Origin: an uncultured Oscillospiraceae bacterium
GTDB lineage: Bacteria > Bacillota_A > Clostridia > Oscillospirales > Oscillospiraceae
DNA: 13,027 nt
Direction of reading: 5' to 3'
Assembly (NCBI GenBank): GCA_900770015.1
Contig: CAAGIU010000233.1
Location: forward strand, 1-13,027
Part shown: positions 7,301-13,027 of the stretch, piece after piece
Layout: every line of letters begins with the position of its first letter
How positions within the stretch are numbered: the first letter of the stretch is position 1
Notes under the pieces: model-generated
The model's database searches: none
Told to the model about the DNA's origin: nothing
What the model saw: only the letters and a program-made list of their open reading frames with translations
Translations under genes and position numbers: made by a program

Positions 7301-8920
7301 TCAGGGCAGCATCTCGGCATCGCCGAAGAACTGCTCCCACTTCTCAGCGCGCTCGTCCATGATGTCCTGGGCGCCGGAGGACAGGTAGTCTTCCATGAAG
7401 TCGTCCCAAACCTCGTCGAACTTGTCAACGGGGGCAACCACGGCCTGGTCGAAGACCTGGTCGCGCTTGGAGCTCAGGGTGTCGCCGATGCCGGCTTCGG
7501 CTTCGATGGCGCCGACATTGACGTTCTTGATGAAGTGCAGGTCGGTCTGAGCGTAGGTGTCAGCCTGGGCAACAATCTCGGGATCGATTTCGGCGTAGTT
7601 GTAAGCCTTGGACAGCTGAGTCTTCTCGGGATCAGCCAGCTTCAGGCCGTTGCAGGTGATGGTGTAGTCGATGTTCATGCCGGAGTTCATGATGGCATCG
7701 CCGGTGGCGGCGATGGTCTGAATGGCACCGGACTCCAGGACATTGTGGGTGACGCCTTCTTCACCGATCTGCAGGTACTCGATGTGCTCGGGATCGGAGA
7801 TCCAATCCAGGTACAGCAGGCAGGCCAGAGGCTCGTCGTTGGTCAGGGGGAAGAAGACCTTACGGTCAACGGGGCCGGGAACGAACTTGGTGTGGCTGCC
7901 GTCGCTGCTGGTGAAGCAGTCAACTGCAACATACTTGGCGTCGGGGCCAACGTTGCGCTGCAGGTTGGCATTGATGCTGTCAACGCCGTTACGGAAGGGG
8001 TAGTCCCAGTTGTGGGTGAAAGCGCCCACATAGCCGGCCTTCATGTTGTCGTCCTCGGTGGTGTCGCCGGAGCCGTACAGAGCGAAGTTGTCCCACAGCA
8101 GGCCGTCGTTGTACCACTTGTTCAGCAGACGGATGGCTTCCTTGGTGCCGTTCTGGGTCAGCTTTCTGTCGTCAAAGCCGTTGATGTAGAACTCGCGGTC
8201 GGAGATCTCGGGATCCAGGAAGGACTCGATCAGGTTGCCTGCGCGCCAGCCCACGTCATAGCTCACGGAGTAGGGGATGACCTTGCTGGCATCGTCAACG
8301 GGCAGCTCGGAGGCTCTCTCCTCAAAGGCATACAGCATGGCTTCGAACTCTTCGGTGGTGGTGGGAGCTTCCAGACCCAGGGCGTCCAGCCAGTCCTGAC
8401 GGACGAAGGTCAGGATGCGGTTGGAGGTGGCCAGCTTGGCCTCGATGGCCCAGACAGTGCCGTCAACGGGGTCACGGTCCCAGTAGATGTTGTTCTCACC
8501 CAGCCAGTCCCACAGGTTGGGGCACAGATCCTTGTTTTCCTCCAGGATCCCGCTCAGGTCCATAACGCCGCCCATGTCGGCATAGGTCTGAATGGTGGGG
8601 TAGCTGTAGGTCACGCAGATGTCGGGAGCGGTCTGAGCAGCCAGCAGGTTGTTGATTTCCTCGACCTCAGTCCAGCGGGGAACCTTGACGAATTCCACTT
8701 CCACATTGTGGTCTTCCAGCATGCCCTTCTTGATGTACTCGGTGTACATGTTGTTGGTGGGGTCGGAGCCGCCGTCGTTGCCGCGGTCATAGACCTCAAC
8801 CGTGATGTGGCGGGTGGTGGTGAACTTGCCGTCCACGAGCTCGTCTTCTGCATGAGCGACCAGTGCGAAGGACATGACCATCGCAACAGCCAGCAGCAGC
8901 GCTACCAGTTTCTTTGCCAT
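7301..8920 (-). CDS. Extracellular solute-binding protein of LplA-type oligosaccharide ABC importer
   Basis: This 539-residue protein is a large family-1-type solute-binding protein of the LplA/YtcQ group, which delivers oligosaccharides to a pair of membrane permeases. The N-terminus is a signal peptide: MAKK, a hydrophobic core to about residue 22, and a likely signal peptidase I site AHA|ED after residue 24. There is no lipobox cysteine in this region, which is unusual for a Gram-positive binding protein, normally a lipoprotein. The mature part shows family-like stretches such as WTEVEEINNLLAAQTAPDI, VRQDWLDALGL and EEFEAMLYAF. AAGGAGG (complement of 8929-8935) precedes the ATG, and the start is unambiguous. 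It is the last gene of the permease-permease-binding protein operon. The nearby GH67 gene suggests aldouronates as ligand, but this is inference. Confidence 0.93.
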   Translation of the reverse strand: MAKKLVALLLAVAMVMSFALVAHAEDELVDGKFTTTRHITVEVYDRGNDGGSDPTNNMYTEYIKKGMLEDHNVEVEFVKVPRWTEVEEINNLLAAQTAPDICVTYSYPTIQTYADMGGVMDLSGILEENKDLCPNLWDWLGENNIYWDRDPVDGTVWAIEAKLATSNRILTFVRQDWLDALGLEAPTTTEEFEAMLYAFEERASELPVDDASKVIPYSVSYDVGWRAGNLIESFLDPEISDREFYINGFDDRKLTQNGTKEAIRLLNKWYNDGLLWDNFALYGSGDTTEDDNMKAGYVGAFTHNWDYPFRNGVDSINANLQRNVGPDAKYVAVDCFTSSDGSHTKFVPGPVDRKVFFPLTNDEPLACLLYLDWISDPEHIEYLQIGEEGVTHNVLESGAIQTIAATGDAIMNSGMNIDYTITCNGLKLADPEKTQLSKAYNYAEIDPEIVAQADTYAQTDLHFIKNVNVGAIEAEAGIGDTLSSKRDQVFDQAVVAPVDKFDEVWDDFMEDYLSSGAQDIMDERAEKWEQFFGDAEMLP

Positions 8921-8959
8921 TTTGTTTGCCTCCTTATTATGATTGGGTGTATTGAATAG

Positions 8960-8976
8960 CGAATCGTGAAGATTCG
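8960..8976 (-). promoter_or_regulatory. Small intergenic hairpin between permease and binding-protein genes
   Basis: CGAATC (8960-8965) and GATTCG (8971-8976) form a six-bp stem with a five-base loop directly after the permease stop codon. It has no T-run, so it is not a terminator. Hairpins at this place in sugar importer operons often protect the downstream binding-protein mRNA and raise its level over the permeases; that role is inferred here. Confidence 0.35.
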
Positions 8977-8977
8977 G

Positions 8978-9853
8978 TTATTCCTTGACGGCACCCATGG
9001 TCACGCCATGGATGAAGTACTTCTGCAGCCAGGGGTAGATGCACAGGATGGGGATGGTGGAGAACATGACGATTGCAGCCTTCAGGGAAGCGGACAGACC
9101 CGGGGAGGAGAAGCCCTCCTGGGTGGCGACCTCCACGGAGTTGATGTTGTTGATGATGTTGTACAGCAGCAGCTGCAGGGGATAGAAGTTGGCGTCCTTC
9201 ATATACATCAGGGCGTCGGAGTAGCCGTTCCAGCGGCCCACGGCGTAGAACAGCGCCAGGGTGGCCAGCACGGGGGTGGACAGCGGGATGTAGATCTTCC
9301 GCAGCACCTGGAAGAAGGTGGCGCCGTCGATCTCCGCCGATTCCCGCAGACTGTCCGGGATTCCATAGAAGAAGCTGCGCATGATGATCATGTTGTAGAT
9401 GGACAGACAGCTGGGGATGATCAGCACCAGGGGATTGTTCAGCAGGCCCAGCTTCTGCATCAGCAGGTAGTTGGGGATGGTGCCTGCGTTGAAGAACATG
9501 GTGATGGTGATGAGGATGTTGATGAAGCCGCGGCCCTTGAGCTGCTTGAAGATCAGGGGGTATGCGCACAGCACGGTCATGGTCAGCGACAGCAGAGTGC
9601 ACACCACGGTGAGGAACACGGTCCAGAAGAAGGCGCGGATGTACTTGGGATCCTTCAGGACGGTGGCGTAAGCATCAAAGTTCAGGCCCTTGGGCCAGAG
9701 GCTGACCTCGTGGCGCACCAGATAGTCGGTGCCGCTGAGGGACTTGGCCAGCAGGTGAATCATGGGCAGCAGGCAGATGGCGCCGATGAGAACACACAGA
9801 AAGACAAAGGCCATATCGCCGATTTTTGCAGAGGTGGATTTTACATTTCGCAT
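8978..9853 (-). CDS. ABC transporter permease, LplC/YtcP type
   Basis: This 291-residue inner permease subunit is of the carbohydrate family (MalG-like, LplC/YtcP group). It has about six hydrophobic segments, starting with AFVFLCVLIGAICLLPMIHL near residue 15. The cytoplasmic EAA loop that contacts the ATPase is visible at 171-190 as ESAEIDGATFFQVLRKIYIP. FFNAGTIPNYLLMQKLGLLN (120-140) is typical of the group. The start codon overlaps the stop of the upstream permease by one base (TAATG on the minus strand), which points to translational coupling and equal amounts of the two subunits. The ribosome binding site (AAAGGGG, complement of 9863-9869) lies within the end of the upstream gene. Confidence 0.94.
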   Translation of the reverse strand: MRNVKSTSAKIGDMAFVFLCVLIGAICLLPMIHLLAKSLSGTDYLVRHEVSLWPKGLNFDAYATVLKDPKYIRAFFWTVFLTVVCTLLSLTMTVLCAYPLIFKQLKGRGFINILITITMFFNAGTIPNYLLMQKLGLLNNPLVLIIPSCLSIYNMIIMRSFFYGIPDSLRESAEIDGATFFQVLRKIYIPLSTPVLATLALFYAVGRWNGYSDALMYMKDANFYPLQLLLYNIINNINSVEVATQEGFSSPGLSASLKAAIVMFSTIPILCIYPWLQKYFIHGVTMGAVKE

Positions 9854-10830
9854 TACCAGATACCCCTTTCACCCAGTTTTCTGGACAGCCAGTTGGCCAT
9901 CAGCAGGAAGAACACGCCAACCACGGACTGGAACAGGCCCACGGCAGTGGTCAGGGAGAACTGCAGGCCCTTGATACCGGTCTTGTACACATAGGTGGCG
10001 ATGACCTCCGCGGCGCGGAGCACCAGATTGTTGGACATTGCGAAGGGACGGTCGAAGCCGCCGCCCAGGATGTTGCCCAGGTTCATGATGAGCAGAACCA
10101 CGATGGTGGGACGGATGGAGGGCAGGGTGATGTTCCACATCTTGCGGAAGCGGCCTGCGCCGTCCACATCGGCGGCCTCATACAGCTCCTGGTTGATGCC
10201 GGCGATGGCGGCCAGATAGACGATGGAGTTCCAGCCGAAGCTCTGCCAGACACCCACGCCGATGTAGGTGCCCACCCAGCAGTCCGGATCATTCAGGAAG
10301 GGGAAGGATTGCCCGGTGACCTTCTCGATCACCACGTTCACCAGGCCGTCGCCGGGGGCAAACAGCTGCAGCGCCAGGCTGGAGATGATGACCCAGGACA
10401 GGAAGTGGGGCATGTAGGCGATGGTCTGAATGGTCTTCTTGAACTTGGGGAAGGGAAGCTCATTCAGGATCAGTGCGAAGATGATGGGTGCGGGGAAGCC
10501 GATGATCAGATCCAGCAGGTTCAGCTTGATGGTATTCTTCAGCGCCAGACGGAAGTCCTTGCTTCCGAAGGCCTTGATGAAGTACTCGAAGCCGTTGTTT
10601 TTGGCCAGGGGCATTTCCCAGACGCTCATATTCAGCTTGTACTTCTTGAATGCGATCTGAATGTAGATCATGGGTGCATACTTGAAGACAATCAGATAGA
10701 GCAGGGGGAGCGCCAGCAGTGCGTAGAGCTGCCAGTAGCGCCGGATGTACGGGCCAAAGGGTTTTTTCTTCTGCGAGCGGACTGCGAGTTCGGACTCCTG
10801 CCCGGGCGCATTCTTGGTGAAACTTGCCAT
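9853..10830 (-). CDS. ABC transporter permease, LplB type
   Basis: This 325-residue permease is the first gene of the importer operon and belongs to the LplB group (MalF-like fold). A basic N-terminus (RSQKKKPFGPYIRRYW) precedes a first membrane segment at about 34-52. The line KYAPMIYIQIAFKKYK is characteristic of LplB proteins, and PHFLSWVIISSLALQLFAP (141-159) is also typical. The EAA loop is at 217-237 (LYEAADVDGAGRFRKMWNI). GGGAGG (complement of 10837-10842) lies six bases before the ATG. No gene for the nucleotide-binding subunit is in the window; LplABC-type importers commonly use a shared MsmK/MsmX-type ATPase encoded elsewhere. Confidence 0.94.
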   Translation of the reverse strand: MASFTKNAPGQESELAVRSQKKKPFGPYIRRYWQLYALLALPLLYLIVFKYAPMIYIQIAFKKYKLNMSVWEMPLAKNNGFEYFIKAFGSKDFRLALKNTIKLNLLDLIIGFPAPIIFALILNELPFPKFKKTIQTIAYMPHFLSWVIISSLALQLFAPGDGLVNVVIEKVTGQSFPFLNDPDCWVGTYIGVGVWQSFGWNSIVYLAAIAGINQELYEAADVDGAGRFRKMWNITLPSIRPTIVVLLIMNLGNILGGGFDRPFAMSNNLVLRAAEVIATYVYKTGIKGLQFSLTTAVGLFQSVVGVFFLLMANWLSRKLGERGIW

Positions 10831-10864
10831 TGCTTACCTCCCAGTGAAGAAAGATTACGACAAT

Positions 10865-10873
10865 ATTATAGCA
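10865..10873 (-). promoter_or_regulatory. Extended -10 promoter of the importer operon
   Basis: On the minus strand TGCTATAAT is an extended -10 element (TGnTATAAT). No good -35 lies 17 bp upstream (AAGAAT), while TTGATA is 22 bp away, which fits a promoter that needs an activator. Transcription would start near 10858, giving a leader of about 28 nt with the GGGAGG site. The element overlaps one copy of the ATTGCTAT motif. Confidence 0.6.
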
Positions 10874-11080
10874 ATCCTTTTCTGATGATTCTTATCAAAT
10901 ATTGCTATCTTTATTTTCAATTTTTGCTTCCTTTCACAAAAATGGCAATTCTTATCAAAAAAAACTGTCACATATTGCAACGAATGAGAAAGTGTGGTAT
11001 AGTGTTATGAACATATTTCTCACATTGCTGTGCATAATTGTCGCATTGATTCGTCATTTTCACAAAAAAGCAATAGCAAT
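10868..11080. promoter_or_regulatory. Cluster of repeated ATTGC(T/A)A motifs and direct repeats, candidate AraC binding region
   Basis: ATTGCTAT occurs on the minus strand at 10868-10875, on the plus strand at 10901-10908 and on the minus strand at 11073-11080, with related ATTGCAA at 10974-10980 and ATTGCTG at 11024-11030. In addition ATTCTTATCAAA is repeated exactly 60 bp apart (10888-10899 and 10948-10959), and TTTCACAAAAA is repeated 126 bp apart (10932-10942 and 11058-11068). The region is AT-rich, so some repetition is expected by chance, but its position between divergent transcription units and the spacing near whole helical turns suit AraC-type sites. Confidence 0.4.
10975..11003 (+). 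promoter_or_regulatory. Sigma-A promoter of the araC-type regulator gene
   Basis: A -35 TTGCAA (10975-10980), a 17-bp spacer and a -10 TATAGT (10998-11003) with an extended TG at 10995-10996 make a good promoter. Transcription would start near 11010, leaving an untranslated leader of about 110 nt before the regulator. The -35 box coincides with one ATTGCAA motif, which would allow autoregulation. Confidence 0.7.
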
Positions 11081-11120
11081 TTTTGAGCATATATCCAAGA
11101 AGCTTTTTCGGGAGGGACGT

Positions 11121-12110
11121 ATGAGCCAAGCAACGATCAATTCCATTTCCCATATCAGTCATGAGGTCATTGACCAGTACCTGGCCCGGCAGGCAAAGAA
11201 GGAGTATGTCCGCACCCTGTCGGACAACGTGGAGTCCGTGGGATACCAGCCGGATTCCACATTGCGGTTCTTTTACAACAACAATATGCTCACCTTTGAT
11301 GCCCATTGGCATTCTGCCGTGGAGATGATTATCCCGATGGAGAGCAATTACCTGGTGACGGTGCGCAATCAGGTCTACGAGCTGAGTCCCGGCGATATTT
11401 TCATGATCCCCGGCGGCGAGCTGCACAGTCTGCGGGCGGTGTCCCGGGGCGGGCGGTTCATCTTCCTGTTTGAGCTGGATCAGATCTGGAAGGTCAAGGG
11501 AACCTCCTTCCTGAATTCCTGTGTCTCCCAGCCGCTGCTCATCAACCGCAGCACCTGCCCTTCCATTTATGACGAAGAGTCGGCCATCATCGCCCAGATC
11601 TGCCTGGACTACCTCCATGAAGACAGTCTGCGGGACATCACCATCTACGCAAGGCTGCTGACCTTCCTCATCAATTACGGACGGTTCCGCATGTCCCAGG
11701 ATGGCGGCATTGCCATGTCCCAGCTGGGTCATTCCGGCCAGAGGAACTATACCGAAAAGTTCAACGCGGTCTTTGACTATCTGGACCGGCATTTCGCGGA
11801 GGATCTGACCCTGGAGGATGTGGCGGCGGTGGCGGGCTTCTCCAAATTCCATTTTTCCAGAACCTTCAAGCAGCTTTCCGGCGAGAATTTCTATGATTAC
11901 CTCTGCCACCGCAGGATCAAGTCCTCGGAGCTGCTGCTGATGAGGCCGGGACTGTCCATCTCCCAGATTGCGCTGCAGTCCGGCTTTTCCAGCGTGTCCA
12001 CCTTTAACCGCACCTTCAAAAAGCTGAAGGGCTGCACACCCACCCAGTACCGCGGTATGTTCCAGATGCGAAATGATTCCTTTACAGAAGGAGATTATGA
12101 AAATGAATGA
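11121..12110 (+). CDS. AraC-family transcriptional regulator with cupin sensor domain
   Basis: The 329-residue protein has an N-terminal AraC-type cupin (about 48-125; AHWHSAVEMI, LSPGDIFMIPGGELHSL) that would bind the inducing sugar. A helical linker follows, then a C-terminal AraC/XylS DNA-binding domain from about residue 214. The two helix-turn-helix units are at about 229-252 (LTLEDVAAVAGFSKFHFSRT) and 278-303 (ending FNRTFKKLKG), with the family signature GCTPTQYR after them. The start at 11121 is chosen because GGAGGG (11111-11116) precedes it; the frame is open upstream, but an earlier ATG (11007) lies at the predicted transcription start without a ribosome binding site. It is divergent from the importer operon and most likely activates it, possibly with aguA. 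The last eight bases overlap the next gene. Confidence 0.93.
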   Translation: MSQATINSISHISHEVIDQYLARQAKKEYVRTLSDNVESVGYQPDSTLRFFYNNNMLTFDAHWHSAVEMIIPMESNYLVTVRNQVYELSPGDIFMIPGGELHSLRAVSRGGRFIFLFELDQIWKVKGTSFLNSCVSQPLLINRSTCPSIYDEESAIIAQICLDYLHEDSLRDITIYARLLTFLINYGRFRMSQDGGIAMSQLGHSGQRNYTEKFNAVFDYLDRHFAEDLTLEDVAAVAGFSKFHFSRTFKQLSGENFYDYLCHRRIKSSELLLMRPGLSISQIALQSGFSSVSTFNRTFKKLKGCTPTQYRGMFQMRNDSFTEGDYENE

Positions 12111-12885
12111 AACACAGACCAACGAAATCACCGAAACCAGACAGCCCCGGCCTGAGGAGAAGAAAAAGGGCCTGATGCGGATGTTTGAGCTGCTGGACCG
12201 GGACGGAGGCAAATTCTTCAAATCCGGCGTGCTGGTGTTTGTCAGCGCGATTCCCTTCGCCGTTGCCGTGCTGGCGGCGGTGGTCACCGGCAGCCCCCTG
12301 CTTCTGCTGGCCTGCATTCCCTGCGGTATGCTGGCAGCACCCCAGATCTGCGGCGCAGCGGACACCGTCATGCGCAGCCAGCGCGACGAGGTGGGCTGGT
12401 GGTGGTGGGACACCTATAAAAAGGCATGGAAGCGCAATGCCAAGGCTGCCCTGCTGCCCGGCGCCGTTTTCGGCTTTCTGGCGGGGGCACAGATCTGGTC
12501 GCTGTATCTGGTGGCCGTGATGGAGAACCCTGTCCGGGACTTCTGGTTTCTGGCTGCCGCAATGCTGCTGGAGCTGTCCGTTCTGAGCTATTATCTTCCC
12601 ATGCTGGTGTGCATGGAGCTGCCCTTTCCGGCGCTTCTGCGCAACTGCTTCGTGCTGTTTTTCAGCCACCCTGTCAAGAGCCTGCTGGCGGGCCTGCTGC
12701 AGCTTGTTTACTACATCCTGATCCTCGTCTGGTTTCCCCTGACCAGCGTCATTTTCTTCGCCACCAGCGTGTGGCTGCCCATGCTGATGAGTTGTGTGGT
12801 TCTGTACCCGGCGCTGGACAAGCATTTCGGCCTGACCGCCGCCTATGAAAAAATACAGCAGGAGCAGTGGGGCACGAATGGGTAA
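12103..12885 (+). CDS. Multi-pass membrane protein, possibly DUF624/YesL-like
   Basis: This 260-residue protein has a charged cytoplasmic N-terminus (about 1-42) and about six hydrophobic segments: SGVLVFVSAIPFAVAVLAAV, LLLLACIPCGMLAAPQIC, LLPGAVFGFLAGAQIW, FLAAAMLLELSVLSYYLPML, LLAGLLQLVYYILILVWFPL and FFATSVWLPMLMSCVVLYPA. The layout, with a glycine/proline-rich second segment, a tryptophan cluster (GWWWWDTYKKAWKRN) before the third and a conserved-looking FFSHPVKS before the fifth, resembles DUF624/YesL proteins. These often accompany LplABC-type oligosaccharide importers and have no established molecular function. Assignment is by resemblance only. The start at 12103 has a nine-base spacing to AAGGAG (12088-12093); an in-frame ATG at 12097 is possible but only three bases away. 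It overlaps the regulator gene by eight bases, so the two are co-transcribed and probably coupled. Confidence 0.75.
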   Translation: MNETQTNEITETRQPRPEEKKKGLMRMFELLDRDGGKFFKSGVLVFVSAIPFAVAVLAAVVTGSPLLLLACIPCGMLAAPQICGAADTVMRSQRDEVGWWWWDTYKKAWKRNAKAALLPGAVFGFLAGAQIWSLYLVAVMENPVRDFWFLAAAMLLELSVLSYYLPMLVCMELPFPALLRNCFVLFFSHPVKSLLAGLLQLVYYILILVWFPLTSVIFFATSVWLPMLMSCVVLYPALDKHFGLTAAYEKIQQEQWGTNG

Positions 12886-12924
12886 GATTTTAACGTACAA
12901 TCCCCCGCAGCAGGCTGCCACACC

Positions 12925-13002
12925 TAACTAAATTGTAATTTAGGTTATCGGCTTTAGTAAGCACAACACTAGATATTGTAATAGTGTCCAAAGAATCGGA
13001 CA
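12925..13002. repeat. AT-rich tail with nested inverted repeats
   Basis: Three dyads follow the last gene: TAACTAAATT/AATTTAGGTTA around a GT centre with one bulged base (12925-12947), ACACTA/TAGTGT with a 10-bp spacer (12966-12987), and TGTCC/GGACA with an 8-bp spacer (12985-13002). The last two overlap, so they cannot pair at the same time. The first has no T-run, so it is a poor terminator for the membrane-protein gene. The sharp drop in GC content suggests the edge of another element or the promoter region of a gene beyond the window. I cannot name it. Confidence 0.45.
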
Positions 13003-13027
13003 TTAGTAGGTGTATACTGGCATCAAA

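Noticed and set aside
7211..8959. 582-codon plus-strand frame antisense to the solute-binding protein gene
   Set aside because: It begins in the repeat and terminator region, has repetitive Val/Gly/Leu composition, and mirrors a gene with a clear signal peptide and ribosome binding site on the other strand.
10974..10988. Possible CcpA catabolite-response element near ATTGCAACGAATGAG
   Set aside because: The CG is one base out of register with the cre consensus and the second half does not match.
8966..11010. Two long plus-strand frames antisense to the permease genes
   Set aside because: They are His/Gln/Gly-rich shadows of permeases with intact EAA loops and membrane segments, and the second runs into the divergent promoter region.
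12082..12921. 279-codon minus-strand frame opposite the membrane protein
   Set aside because: The plus-strand frame has six hydrophobic segments and a ribosome binding site; the antisense product is His/Gln-rich with no domain.
281..12942. AAATTACAATTTA at 281-293 recurring inverted at 12929-12942, as possible ends of one large mobile element
   Set aside because: It is an AT-rich, nearly self-complementary 13-mer; one or more such matches are expected by chance in 13 kb, and no longer flanking similarity is seen.
1..13027. CRISPR arrays, tRNA or rRNA genes, transposases, phage or defence genes
   Set aside because: No regularly spaced repeats, cloverleaf-like sequences, rRNA segments or corresponding protein motifs were found by reading either strand.

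Overview
The window looks like a chromosomal piece of a GC-rich, gut-type Firmicute, most plausibly Oscillospiraceae/Ruminococcaceae (Faecalibacterium, Gemmiger or Subdoligranulum relatives). This is inferred from strong AGGAGG-type ribosome binding sites, TTGnnn/TATAAT promoters with extended -10 elements, a MsmK-dependent LplABC-type transporter lacking its own ATPase, GC-rich codon use with AT-rich spacers, and two fold-back repeats of a style I associate with that family. No marker gene in the window proves the taxon.

Layout. 1-367 holds a large imperfect inverted repeat (13-170), a plain GC-rich stretch and a 17-bp dyad upstream of the first gene. 368-5701 (+) is a two-gene unit: a GH67 alpha-glucuronidase (aguA) and a 1115-residue multidomain GH2 glycosidase, closed by a strong terminator. 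5744-7035 (+) is a housekeeping RlmI-family rRNA methyltransferase with its own promoter. 7101-7247 is a small palindromic repeat element, followed by a bidirectional terminator (7254-7285). 7301-10830 (-) is a carbohydrate ABC importer without ATPase, transcribed LplB-type permease, LplC-type permease, solute-binding protein. 10831-11120 is an AT-rich divergent control region. 11121-12885 (+) encodes an AraC-type regulator that overlaps a multi-pass membrane protein resembling DUF624/YesL. 12886-13027 is an AT-rich tail with nested dyads and no gene.

How it fits together. GH67 enzymes remove (4-O-methyl)glucuronic acid from short aldouronates, the oligosaccharides released from glucuronoxylan. 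LplABC-type importers beside GH67 genes are established as aldouronate uptake systems in Paenibacillus. The economical reading is a compact aldouronate or related hemicellulose-oligosaccharide uptake-and-degradation locus: import by the minus-strand transporter, debranching by AguA and trimming by the GH2 enzyme in the cytoplasm, and control by the divergent AraC protein. The cluster is split by the rRNA methyltransferase and carries no xylanase, xylosidase or transport ATPase in view. I found no phage, CRISPR, toxin-antitoxin or other undescribed system. The most interesting points are the CBM-bearing GH2 enzyme without a signal peptide, the solute-binding protein without a lipobox, the candidate shared regulatory motifs and the fold-back repeats.
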